From: UBA668 sp052034175
GTDB taxonomy: Bacteria; Actinomycetota; Acidimicrobiia; Acidimicrobiales; Ilumatobacteraceae
Length of the DNA stretch: 25,145 nt
Assembly: GCA_052034175.1 (NCBI GenBank)
Contig: JBPOIX010000258.1
Location: forward strand, 1 to 25,145
Direction of reading: 5' to 3'
In this document: positions 6,568-12,822 of the stretch, in pieces
Layout of the letters: every line of letters begins with the position of its first letter
Numbering within the stretch: position 1 is the first letter of the stretch
Translations under genes and position numbers: made by a program
Notes under the pieces: generated by a model
What the model saw: the letters and a program-made list of their open reading frames with translations, nothing else
What the model was told of the DNA's origin: nothing
Database searches by the model: none

Positions 6568-6680
6568 GGGTCGAGAGACCACCGTGCGATTCGTCACACG
6601 GATGACGCGCTTCCCTCGGAAGCAGCGCCGCAGAGGGCTGGTGCCATCGGGGGGTTGGCATCGGCCCTCTCCGCGTTTTC
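6568..6680 (+). ncRNA. Candidate structured leader RNA or small RNA with four tandem hairpins
   Basis: Four hairpins follow one another. GGTC-GAGA-GACC (6569-6580) has a GNRA tetraloop. CCGTG/CACGG pairs at 6582-6601. A nine-pair stem with one bulged A and loop CTC spans 6606-6627. A continuous 15-pair stem (two G-T wobbles) with a 9-nt loop spans 6632-6670, followed a few bases later by TTTT (6676-6679). CCCTC at 6613-6617 could instead pair with GAGGG at 6633-6637 and open the last stem, giving mutually exclusive folds as in attenuators. The next gene is a SAM hydroxide adenosyltransferase-family protein with its own -10 box after the hairpin. I do not recognise a known riboswitch class; the RNA could be an independent sRNA. 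Confidence 0.4.
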
Positions 6681-6687
6681 GGGCCGC

Positions 6688-6693
6688 TAGCGT
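6688..6693 (+). promoter_or_regulatory. -10 box TAGCGT for the SAM hydroxide adenosyltransferase-family gene
   Basis: Ends 8 nt before GTG 6702. It lies after the terminator-like hairpin, so the gene may be made both leaderless and by read-through. Confidence 0.5.
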
Positions 6694-6701
6694 GCCCAGC
6701 C

Positions 6702-7595
6702 GTGGCCCGGCGTTTCGACACCATCTCGTTCCTCACCGACCTCGGGGTGGGCGACGAGACGGCCGGGGTGGTGCGGGCCATCGTTCGCGATCTGGCGCCA
6801 CACGCCGTGGTCGTCGACCTCACCCACCACATCCCCCGCTACGACGTGCGCGCCGGCAGCCTGGCCCTCGCCCGCAGCGTGGCGTACGTGCCGTCCGGAG
6901 TGGTGCTGGCCGCGGTGGACGCCGGAGCGGACAACGGCCGGCCTCACGTCGCCATCGAAGTGGCCGGCGGCGAAGGGGTGTTCGTCGGGCCGGACAACGG
7001 CCTGCTGGCCCCTGCCGTGGCGATGGCCGGCGGCGCCGAGCGCGCCGTGCTGCTCACCGACCCCGAGTTCCACCTGCCCAGCGCGGGCGGCGTGCTCCCC
7101 GTCCGGGACATCTACGCCCCCGTGGCCGCCCATCTGTGCAACGGCGTGGACCTGATGGCGTTGGGGCCGGAGGTCGAGCCCGGGCAACTGCTGCCCGGCA
7201 TGGTGCCCCTGCCGCGTGAGCTGGACGGCGGCGCCGCTGGCGTGCAGGCCGAGGTGCTGTGGGTGAACGGCGGGGGCGACTGCCAACTGAACGTCGGCCC
7301 GGACGACCTGCAGGCCTGGGCGCCGGGCGAAGGGGCGCGGCTGATGGTGGCCGTGGGCAACGGCGACAACGCGATCACCCGGGTGGCCGAACGCGTGGCT
7401 CACGCCGGCATGCTCGGGCCCGGCTCCATCGGCCTGGTGCTCGACCCCGCGGGCATGCTGGCACTGGTGCTGCACCGGCGCAGTGCGGCCGAGGAGCTCC
7501 GTGCGGCCGCTGGCGACCAGGTGTTGCTGACCCCGCTCGCCGACGGCGACCGCGGGCCCGGAGCCACCACCCCCGTGGCCCTCCGCCCGCGCTGA
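6702..7595 (+). CDS. SAM hydroxide adenosyltransferase-family protein (DUF62) with altered catalytic triad
   Basis: This 297-residue protein belongs to the family of SAM hydrolases, fluorinases and chlorinases, which attack SAM at C5' and release methionine plus adenosine or a halo-adenosine. Family marks are FLTDLGVGDE (about 10-19), VDLTHHIPRYDVRAG, the VDPGVG-like stretch at Asp73, Arg80 seven residues later, GVFVGPDNGLLAP, and RDIYAPVAAHL. SAM hydrolases of this family use an Asp-Arg-His triad with His in an FHGRD motif. Here the aligned segment is LPVRD, so the His position is Pro133; a His at 124 lies nearby. Activity may therefore differ from simple SAM hydrolysis. It starts from a leaderless-type promoter downstream of a structured RNA candidate. 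Confidence 0.8.
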   Translation: MARRFDTISFLTDLGVGDETAGVVRAIVRDLAPHAVVVDLTHHIPRYDVRAGSLALARSVAYVPSGVVLAAVDAGADNGRPHVAIEVAGGEGVFVGPDNGLLAPAVAMAGGAERAVLLTDPEFHLPSAGGVLPVRDIYAPVAAHLCNGVDLMALGPEVEPGQLLPGMVPLPRELDGGAAGVQAEVLWVNGGGDCQLNVGPDDLQAWAPGEGARLMVAVGNGDNAITRVAERVAHAGMLGPGSIGLVLDPAGMLALVLHRRSAAEELRAAAGDQVLLTPLADGDRGPGATTPVALRPR

Positions 7596-7625
7596 CCCGC
7601 GCCCAACCCGGGCCGCGGGCGCCGG

Positions 7626-7631
7626 TAGCGT
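7626..7631 (+). promoter_or_regulatory. -10 box TAGCGT for a 27-residue membrane peptide
   Basis: Ends 7 nt before ATG 7639, the same spacing as at the longer leaderless genes nearby. Confidence 0.5.
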
Positions 7632-7638
7632 TGCCCCC

Positions 7639-7722
7639 ATGCGCCCCGCCCCCACGCTCACCCTCGGCCTCCTGCTGGCCGCCATCCTCGTGGCCGGCAT
7701 CATCTCCCTGATGCGGATCTGA
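7639..7722 (+). CDS. Small single-pass membrane peptide, 27 residues
   Basis: The peptide reads M-R-P-A-P-T, then a hydrophobic run from about residue 7 to 24 rich in Leu, Ala, Ile and Val, ending M-R-I. It would span the membrane once with very short flanks. The frame has its own TAGCGT box at leaderless spacing and fills an otherwise empty gap between the SAM-related gene and the toxin-antitoxin locus. The third codon positions are almost all G or C, as in real genes here. Function is unknown. It could be a regulatory membrane microprotein or a chance reading frame; the promoter position is the main argument that it is real. Confidence 0.5.
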   Translation: MRPAPTLTLGLLLAAILVAGIISLMRI

Positions 7723-7739
7723 GCCCATGCATCAAGAGA

Positions 7740-7756
7740 GCAGTCAAATTGACTGC
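7740..7756. promoter_or_regulatory. 17-bp palindromic operator of the vapBC-type locus
   Basis: GCAGTCAA-A-TTGACTGC has perfect 8-bp arms around one base. It covers the -35 zone of the TACTTT promoter, as expected for autorepression by a ribbon-helix-helix antitoxin. The site is AT-richer than its surroundings. Confidence 0.65.
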
Positions 7757-7766
7757 AATTTGGTGC

Positions 7767-7772
7767 TACTTT
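7767..7772 (+). promoter_or_regulatory. -10 box TACTTT for vapB
   Basis: Ends 6 nt before ATG 7779, which favours this ATG over ATG 7749 inside the operator. Confidence 0.55.
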
Positions 7773-7778
7773 GCAGGC

Positions 7779-8018
7779 ATGTCCACGTCGACGATCACCA
7801 TTCGCAACGTGCCCGATGAGGTGCTGACGGTGCTGCGGGCACGGGCCCGCCGGTCGGGCGAGTCCATGCAGGCCTACATCTGGAAGCGGCTGGTTGCAGA
7901 TGCTTCCCGCCCGTCGCCTGCTGAGGCGATGGAGCGTGTCGAGGCGCGACTTGAGAGCGGCTGCTACCCGGTCGAACCGATCGACGTCGAAGCCGCGATG
8001 AACGATGGGCAGGCGTGA
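7779..8018 (+). CDS. FitA/VapB-type ribbon-helix-helix antitoxin
   Basis: A 79-residue antitoxin. The N-terminal half has the ribbon-helix-helix pattern: a beta strand TSTITIRNVP, then helix EVLTVLRARARRSG, and helix ESMQAYIWKRLVADA, which dimerises and binds operator DNA. The C-terminal part (SPAEAMERVEARLESGCYPV and an acidic end) is the likely toxin-wrapping tail. Its stop overlaps the toxin start (GTGA), so the two are coupled. The palindrome just upstream is the likely autoregulatory site. A longer frame from 7749 would read through the operator and promoter and is rejected. Confidence 0.85.
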   Translation: MSTSTITIRNVPDEVLTVLRARARRSGESMQAYIWKRLVADASRPSPAEAMERVEARLESGCYPVEPIDVEAAMNDGQA

Positions 8019-8416
8019 CGTCCTTCGTGCTGGATGCGAGTGCCGCGGTAGTGGCATTGGTCGAGCGCAGCGGCCGCGGGCGCAGGGTGCGTCAGCGGCT
8101 GGCGGCAGCGACCGAAATGGCGGTTCCCGCCCACTTTCTCGTGGAAGCAGCCAATGCGCTTCGGGGGTTGGAACGCGGAGGTGTGATCGGCGCGGACGAG
8201 TTGCGGGGTGCGTTGGACGACCTGCGTGCGCTCCCGGTGACGGAGTACCTCGTGGCCGGACTGCTGGAGAGGGCGATGGACCTGCGAGCCAATGCCACAG
8301 TGTACGACGCGCTCTACCTGGTGCTTGCCGAACATCTGGACTGCTCGGTGGTGACCGCCGACGCCAAGTTGGCGGCCGTTCCCCGCACGCAGTGTTCGGT
8401 CGAGGTGTTCGCCTGA
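8015..8416 (+). CDS. VapC-type PIN-domain ribonuclease toxin
   Basis: A 133-residue PIN-domain nuclease; VapC toxins cleave specific RNAs, often tRNA or rRNA, using Mg2+ held by conserved acidic residues. The four expected acidic positions are present: Asp7 (FVLDASA), Glu44 (FLVEAANALR), Asp98 (TVYDALYLVLAE) and Asp116 (VVTADAKL). The chain is full length for the family and appears intact. It starts at a GTG overlapping the antitoxin stop and has no separate promoter. The locus lies next to a gene-poor stretch, and its promoter region is AT-richer than the backbone genes, consistent with acquisition by transfer. Confidence 0.88.
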   Translation: MTSFVLDASAAVVALVERSGRGRRVRQRLAAATEMAVPAHFLVEAANALRGLERGGVIGADELRGALDDLRALPVTEYLVAGLLERAMDLRANATVYDALYLVLAEHLDCSVVTADAKLAAVPRTQCSVEVFA

Positions 8417-8429
8417 CCGTCAGCGCCGG

Positions 8430-8686
8430 TCACCTCGACGGTGCCGTTGCCATGCCTGCGGCCGCGGCCAGGTCTTTCAGCAGTGTCGCCGAGCGATCGT
8501 CGGTGGGGAAGAACAGCTCGACGGCCAACTCCTGGAGCGTCACGTCCATTGGCGTGCCGAAGGTGGTGATGCGTGCTCGACTCCGTCGCCTCGGTGGCCC
8601 TCGGGTTCGGCGAGAACGTCATCCTCAATGTGCTCATGGTGGTGCCTGGCCTTCCTGCGTTGTGGGCCACCCGGCCCCGAGGCTGA
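8430..8686. other. Gene-poor gap with two short coding-like remnants
   Basis: The 293 nt between vapC and the oxidoreductase hold no clear gene. On the minus strand, 8430-8549 reads as 39 residues (MDVTLQELAVELFF-, then an acidic-helical end) that look protein-like but have no ribosome site or promoter. On the plus strand, 8573-8686 reads as 37 residues with a hydrophobic core (NVILNVLMVVPGLPALW), closed upstream by a stop. Neither continues into a longer frame. They may be decayed gene ends left by past insertion near the toxin-antitoxin locus. I cannot assign a family. Confidence 0.25.
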
Positions 8687-8696
8687 CGCCGCGGGT

Positions 8697-8702
8697 TACA
8701 GT
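8697..8702 (+). promoter_or_regulatory. -10 box TACAGT for the LLM oxidoreductase
   Basis: Ends 7 nt before GTG 8710, supporting a leaderless start there. Confidence 0.5.
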
Positions 8703-8709
8703 CCCTCGG

Positions 8710-9690
8710 GTGACCATCCTCGGCTATCAGATCCCCAACTTCACCTACCCCGGCGTCGGCCCGGCCGACCTGTACTCGGCCATCGCCCGCCAGGCCCGGG
8801 AAGCGGACAGCAGCGGCTTCGACACCGTGCTGGTGATGGACCACTTCTACCAACTGCCGATGCTGGGGGCGCCCGGCGACTTCATGCTCGAGTGCTATTC
8901 GCTGCTCTCGGCACTCGCCCGGGAAACCTCCCACGTGCGGCTCAGCGCACTCGTCACGGGAAACACCTACCGCAACCCGGCGGTGCTGGCCAAGACGGTC
9001 ACCACGCTGGACATCGTGTCCAACGGCCGCGCCCAGCTGGGCATCGGGGCCGGCTGGTTCCAGCTGGAGCACGACGCGTTCGGCATCGAGTTCGGCACGT
9101 TCACCGATCGCTTCGAGAAGCTCGAGGAAGCACTGCAGATCATCATCCCGATGCTGCGCGGCCAGGCAGCCAGCCTCGCGGGGAAGCACTACACCACGGT
9201 CGGGGCAGTGAACTCGCCCGCCCCGGTCAGCCACATCCCGGTGATGATCGGCGGAGGCGGCGAGCGCAAGACCCTGCGGATGGTGGCCCAGTACGCCGAC
9301 GAGTCGAACATCATCTGCGCCCGCGGCGACCTGCCGCGCAAGCTCGACGCCCTGGCGGAGCACTGCCAGAACCTGGGGCGGGCCCGAGACACCGTCACCG
9401 TCAGCTGGCAGCGCAGCGCCGTGATCGCACCGACGATGGAGGAAGCCCAGGCCGACCTGGCCGCCTACTTCCTTGCCCGCGGGCTGGACCTCGATTCGCT
9501 CGATGCGGCGGCGCGGGCCGCGTTCACCGAGCGCTTCGTGGTCGGCGACGCGGACACCATCGGCGAGACGTTCGCCGCCGATCTGGCCGCCCACGACATC
9601 AACGGTTTCACCGTCAACATGCCGGCCAGCGCCCACATCCCGGGCCGCGTCGAACTGCTCGGCAACACACTCGCACCACTGGTGCGGTGA
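8710..9690 (+). CDS. LLM-class F420-dependent oxidoreductase
   Basis: A 326-residue TIM-barrel protein of the bacterial luciferase-like superfamily. Actinobacterial members usually use F420H2 or FMN for hydride transfer; the substrate cannot be told. Visible family features are the opening strand TILGYQIPNFTYPGV, DTVLVMDHFYQLPMLG, a conserved VTGNTYRNPAVLAKTVTTLD, the glycine-rich RAQLGIGAGWFQLEHDAFGI, FEKLEEALQII, and the cofactor-phosphate segment IPVMIGGGGERKTLRMVAQYAD. GTG 8710 follows a TACAGT box at leaderless distance; the longer upstream frame crosses the vapC region. The acyl-CoA ligase follows after 44 nt with its own promoter-like box and Shine-Dalgarno, so co-expression is possible but not required. 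Confidence 0.88.
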   Translation: MTILGYQIPNFTYPGVGPADLYSAIARQAREADSSGFDTVLVMDHFYQLPMLGAPGDFMLECYSLLSALARETSHVRLSALVTGNTYRNPAVLAKTVTTLDIVSNGRAQLGIGAGWFQLEHDAFGIEFGTFTDRFEKLEEALQIIIPMLRGQAASLAGKHYTTVGAVNSPAPVSHIPVMIGGGGERKTLRMVAQYADESNIICARGDLPRKLDALAEHCQNLGRARDTVTVSWQRSAVIAPTMEEAQADLAAYFLARGLDLDSLDAAARAAFTERFVVGDADTIGETFAADLAAHDINGFTVNMPASAHIPGRVELLGNTLAPLVR

Positions 9691-9698
9691 CCGGCGGG

Positions 9699-9704
9699 TA
9701 ACAT
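9699..9704 (+). promoter_or_regulatory. Possible -10 box TAACAT for the acyl-CoA ligase
   Basis: A start about 7 nt downstream would give a leader of roughly 24 nt carrying the Shine-Dalgarno at 9723-9729, unlike the leaderless genes around it. Confidence 0.35.
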
Positions 9705-9722
9705 CCGGGACGCAGCGCTCAC

Positions 9723-9729
9723 GAGGGGG
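9723..9729 (+). promoter_or_regulatory. Ribosome binding site GAGGGGG of the acyl-CoA ligase
   Basis: Lies 5 nt before GTG 9735. It is one of the few strong Shine-Dalgarno sites in the window and fixes the start. Confidence 0.6.
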
Positions 9730-9734
9730 TTCAC

Positions 9735-11225
9735 GTGAATCTGGCGCACATCATCGACTCGCATCCAGCAGACCGCACGGCCATCATCAGCCGCGGCCGC
9801 CCCACCACCTACGGCTCCCTGCGCGAGCAGGTGGCCCACGTGCGTGGCGGCCTGGCCAAGCTCGGTGTCGGCAAGGGCGACCGCGTCGTGCTGCTGTGCA
9901 GCAACGGCCGCTACTTCGTCGACGTCTACCTGGCGGCGCTGGGCTTGGGTGCGGTCACCGTGCCGCTCAACCCCACCAGCCCCGCCCCGGAGATCGAGCG
10001 CGAGGTGCACACGGTCGATGCCAAGGTCGTGGTGGTCGAACCGTCCGCCGCCCATGCGTGGTCGCTGGTGAACCGGGCCGCGGTGCCCACGGTGACCTGC
10101 GTGGTCGCCACCGAGACCGGCACGGTCGACGGCGCGGACTGCGCGTTCGACGACCTGCTCGGCGCCGAGCAGGCGCCCATCGTCGAGGTCGAGGCGGACG
10201 ATCTGGCGGCCCTCATCTTCACCAGTGGCACGGCCGGCTCGCCGCGCGCGGCGATGCTCAGCCACGGCAACCTGCTGTCGAACATCGAGCAAGGCCGTGG
10301 TTCGGACGACATCCACTCCGGCGACGTGGTGTACGGCGTGCTGCCGATGTTCCACATCTTCGGTCTCAACGTGGTGCTCGGCCTGTCGCTGCACCGCGGC
10401 GCCACCGTGGTGCTCGTGCAGCGCTTCGACCCGTCGACCGCGCTGGACACCATCCGCGAGCGCGAGGTCACGGTCATCCCCGGCGCCCCGCCCCTGTGGC
10501 TGGCGTTCAGCCACTTCGACGAAGCCCCGGCGGATTCGCTGGCCACGGTGCGCCTGGCGCTCACCGGTGCGGCGAAGATGCCCGAGGAAGCCATGCGCCG
10601 GCTGCACGATCGCTTCGGCATCACCCTGCTGGAGGGCTACGGGCTGACGGAGGCGTCGCCGGTGGTCACCTCCTCCGCCGGCCTGGCGCAGCGCGTGGGG
10701 TCGGTCGGCAAGGTGCTGGACGGGGTGCAGGTGCGCCTGGTGGACGAACACGGCGACGACGCGCTGCAGGGGGACTCCGGCGAGGTGTGGGTGAAGGGGC
10801 CGAACGTGTTCAAGGGCTACCTCAACGAGCCCGAGGCGACGGCCAAGGTGCTGACCGCCGACGGCTGGTTGCGCACCGGCGACGTGGCCGTCACCGACGA
10901 CGACGGCTACCTGTACCTGGTGGACCGGGCAAAGGACCTGATCATCGTCAGCGGCTTCAACGTCTTCCCGGCCGAGGTCGAGGAAGTGCTGATGGAGCAC
11001 CCGGACGTGGAGGAAGTGGGCGTGGTCGGCGTGCCCCACCCGCATCACGGCGAAGCCGTGAAGGCCTATGTGGTGCTGAAGCCGGGCGCCACCGCCCACG
11101 AGGACACCCTGGTGTCGTGGTGCCAGGACAACCTGGCGCGCTACAAGTGCCCGAGCAAGATCCTCTTCGTGGACGAACTGCCGCGCAACGTCAGCGGCAA
11201 GCTGCTGCGCCGCAGCCTCGTGTAG
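9735..11225 (+). CDS. Acyl-CoA synthetase / AMP-dependent ligase (FadD-like)
   Basis: A 496-residue ANL-superfamily adenylating enzyme that activates a carboxylic acid with ATP and transfers it to CoA. Motifs in order: LIFTSGTAGSPRAAMLSH (P-loop), LPMFHIFGLN, the LLEGYGLTEASP adenylate-binding motif, GEVWVKGPNVFKGYL, WLRTGDVAV, DRAKDLIIVSGFNVFPAEVE hinge, and PRNVSGKLLRR with the catalytic lysine. All key positions are present, so it should be active. The short N-terminus and class of hinge fit medium- or long-chain acyl-CoA ligases; the exact acid is unknown. It follows the LLM oxidoreductase on the same strand and converges on the lipoprotein gene 11 nt away, with no terminator hairpin visible between. 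Confidence 0.92.
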   Translation: MNLAHIIDSHPADRTAIISRGRPTTYGSLREQVAHVRGGLAKLGVGKGDRVVLLCSNGRYFVDVYLAALGLGAVTVPLNPTSPAPEIEREVHTVDAKVVVVEPSAAHAWSLVNRAAVPTVTCVVATETGTVDGADCAFDDLLGAEQAPIVEVEADDLAALIFTSGTAGSPRAAMLSHGNLLSNIEQGRGSDDIHSGDVVYGVLPMFHIFGLNVVLGLSLHRGATVVLVQRFDPSTALDTIREREVTVIPGAPPLWLAFSHFDEAPADSLATVRLALTGAAKMPEEAMRRLHDRFGITLLEGYGLTEASPVVTSSAGLAQRVGSVGKVLDGVQVRLVDEHGDDALQGDSGEVWVKGPNVFKGYLNEPEATAKVLTADGWLRTGDVAVTDDDGYLYLVDRAKDLIIVSGFNVFPAEVEEVLMEHPDVEEVGVVGVPHPHHGEAVKAYVVLKPGATAHEDTLVSWCQDNLARYKCPSKILFVDELPRNVSGKLLRRSLV

Positions 11226-11236
11226 CGCCGCTCAGC

Positions 11237-11857
11237 TCACTCGCACGGGCCGCCCGGGGTCACCACCACCTGGCCGTCGACGATGTCGTAGCCCTCGGCT
11301 TCCGCGCGGAGGAGCTGTTCTTCCACCAGCGCGGCCTCGTCGGCGGGGGTCGTGCCGGTCAGGGCGATGTACGCCTCGAACGCCACCTCCAACGTCCTCT
11401 TGTCGGCGGCGCACGGGTCGCCGGTGGACGAATCCGTGTCACCATCCATCGCCTGCTCGCCAACCGCCCAGGCACTGGTGCCCGGCAGGACGCCCTCGCA
11501 GCTGGGGTGGGTCGGCACGATCTCCGGCAGGCCGGCGGCGTCGAGCACATAGTCGTAGCCGAACTCGGACCCCGACCGCACGAGGCCTTCGTCGACCATC
11601 GCCTGCAACGAATCCGGGTAGGCGCCATGGACCGTGAAGTACACCTCGGCGGCAAGCTGGAGCGTCTTGCCGTCGGCCACACAGGCGGAGAGCTCGCTGC
11701 GATTCGGCCTGTCGGGCTCGGTGGCGGTGGGCTCGGCGGGCTCGGTGGCGGTGGGCTCGGCAGCAGGGGTGGCCGGTGCGTCGTCCCCGCAGGCGGCGAG
11801 GCCCGCCACGAGGCAGGTGGCGAGCAGGAGGGTGCGGTGCGAGCGGAGGCGTGTCAC
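11237..11857 (-). CDS. Secreted lipoprotein with two Cys-bounded pseudopilin-like repeats
   Basis: A 206-residue exported lipoprotein. Residues 1-23 form a signal peptide ending in the lipobox LAAC (Cys23 lipidated). A Thr/Pro/Glu linker (about 27-50) contains a duplicated EPTATEPA. The remainder is a tandem duplication: Cys59-Cys120 and Cys149-Cys205. Each unit runs C-x-A-D, T-L-x-x-A-x-E-x-Y, G-x-x-P, a Leu-Val helix, G-Y-D and a final Cys. The A-x-x-Y-x-x-x-x-G-x-Y-P pattern recalls the C-terminal part of type II pseudopilins or type IV pilins, but the hydrophobic pilin helix is absent. Its GTG start overlaps the stop of the upstream membrane protein (GTGA), so the two form an operon. Function is unknown. 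Confidence 0.8.
   Translation of the reverse strand: MTRLRSHRTLLLATCLVAGLAACGDDAPATPAAEPTATEPAEPTATEPDRPNRSELSACVADGKTLQLAAEVYFTVHGAYPDSLQAMVDEGLVRSGSEFGYDYVLDAAGLPEIVPTHPSCEGVLPGTSAWAVGEQAMDGDTDSSTGDPCAADKRTLEVAFEAYIALTGTTPADEAALVEEQLLRAEAEGYDIVDGQVVVTPGGPCE
11714..11761. repeat. Perfect tandem repeat, 24 bp x 2, in the lipoprotein linker
   Basis: Two identical 24-bp units (11714-11737 and 11738-11761) encode the duplicated EPTATEPA linker. In-frame gain or loss would change linker length by eight residues. Confidence 0.85.
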
Positions 11858-12660
11858 GACTGGTTATCGGCCGCCGGGGCGGGAACCTGAGCGGCCACTC
11901 GGCCGGTGCGAGCCCCGGTGCGAGCCCCGTGGCGGGGCGTGGCGGTGCGGGGCGTGGCGGGGCGGGGCGTGGCGGAGGTGACGAGGAAGCCGGCGAAGAG
12001 CACGGCGATGCCGACCAGCAGGGTGATGGCGAAGGCGCGGTCCTTGCCCAGGCGGCCGGCCAGGGTGCCGCTGCCCGAGAGGATGAGCGTGCCGGCGGCG
12101 ATCAGCAGGTTGCCGGCCACCAGGCGCCGCGGCGCGGCCACCACCCTGGCCGCCCCCAGCGACGGCATCCGCCCGCGCCACACCCGCCACGCGCTCCAGA
12201 CGGCCCCGGCGATGATCACCACCGCGGCCACCCCGGAGCCGACGGCGGCCAGCACCCGCGGGGCCACGCCGAACACGTCCTTGCCCGTCGGCATCTCCCG
12301 CCCGGCCACCCCGGCCGTGGTGGGGGCGAACAGCACGACACCGGCGGTGAAGCCGCTCAACAGGACCAGCCATCCGCGCACCCGGTGCCCGACCTCCGGC
12401 CCGGCCAGCAGGTACACCGTGCCGAGGGCCAACCACGGCACGTTGAGCACCGCGCCGGCCATGTAGAAGACGCGGAACGACGCCAGGCTCCAGCCGTTGG
12501 ACTCCGCCCACCACAGCGCCGCCGAGCCGAGGGCGAACAGCGCCAGCGACACGGTCCAGGCCAGTTCGTGCGGCCGCCGGCGACGCAGCCAGCGGTCGAG
12601 CGTGCTGAGGCAGAACGCCACGGCCACGAGCGTGGCGGCAGCAGCGAGCGCGGCGTTCAT
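11854..12660 (-). CDS. Seven-helix-like integral membrane protein of unknown function
   Basis: A 268-residue membrane protein with about six to seven hydrophobic segments: residues 1-19, 32-50, 62-85, 92-115, 135-160, 178-195 and 208-230. Loops carry Arg-rich clusters (LDRWLRRRRPHE). The C-terminal 35 residues are a low-complexity A-T-P-R and T-G-A-R tail encoded by short direct repeats, probably cytoplasmic. I do not recognise a family beyond a multi-pass membrane protein. ATG 12660 is chosen because TAGCCT lies 8 nt upstream; the longer frame to 12765 runs through a hairpin and G-rich sequence. It is co-transcribed with the downstream lipoprotein and divergent from rex. Confidence 0.75.
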   Translation of the reverse strand: MNAALAAAATLVAVAFCLSTLDRWLRRRRPHELAWTVSLALFALGSAALWWAESNGWSLASFRVFYMAGAVLNVPWLALGTVYLLAGPEVGHRVRGWLVLLSGFTAGVVLFAPTTAGVAGREMPTGKDVFGVAPRVLAAVGSGVAAVVIIAGAVWSAWRVWRGRMPSLGAARVVAAPRRLVAGNLLIAAGTLILSGSGTLAGRLGKDRAFAITLLVGIAVLFAGFLVTSATPRPATPRTATPRHGARTGARTGRVAAQVPAPAADNQS

Positions 12661-12668
12661 GGTCGGCC

Positions 12669-12674
12669 AGGCTA
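12669..12674 (-). promoter_or_regulatory. -10 box TAGCCT for the membrane protein operon
   Basis: Ends 8 nt before ATG 12660 on the minus strand: leaderless pattern. Confidence 0.55.
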
Positions 12675-12680
12675 CGGCCC

Positions 12681-12704
12681 CCGTTCTCCTAGAAGGGAGA
12701 ACGG
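12681..12704. repeat. 9-bp perfect inverted repeat CCGTTCTCC/GGAGAACGG
   Basis: Six-base spacer TAGAAG. Lies 6 nt upstream of the membrane-operon -10 box, over its likely -35 zone. Likely an operator for an unidentified dimeric regulator; no T tract follows. Confidence 0.6.
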
Positions 12705-12727
12705 CCCGGAACGACCGTGGGTGGCGC

Positions 12728-12757
12728 GGGCGGAGGGCGGGGTCGGGCGGGGTGGGG
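12728..12757 (+). other. G-quadruplex-forming tract
   Basis: Six runs of three or more G separated by one to four bases on the plus strand, between the divergent membrane-operon and rex promoters. The pattern satisfies the G3-N1-7 rule; formation in the cell is not shown. Confidence 0.5.
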
Positions 12758-12793
12758 CGGCACACGTCACACCCAACTCACACCGAGCGGGCT

Positions 12794-12822
12794 TTGTGAA
12801 CGTGTGCACGAGTGCCTACTGT
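12794..12822 (+). promoter_or_regulatory. rex promoter: -35 TTGTGA, 17-bp spacer, -10 TACTGT
   Basis: TTGTGA (12794-12799) and TACTGT (12817-12822) are ideally spaced. The -10 ends 9 nt before ATG 12832, so the transcript has almost no leader. Confidence 0.6.
12795..12810. promoter_or_regulatory. Probable Rex operator over the rex promoter
   Basis: TGTGAAC-GTG-TGCACG resembles the Streptomyces Rex operator TGTGAAC-N3-TTCACA: the left half is exact and the right half matches four of six bases. It overlaps the -35 element, fitting NADH-relieved autorepression of rex and of read-through into hemACD. Confidence 0.6.

Noticed and set aside
7749..7778. Upstream start for the antitoxin at ATG 7749
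   Set aside because: It would place the operator and -10 box inside the coding region and add ten residues absent from the ribbon-helix-helix fold.
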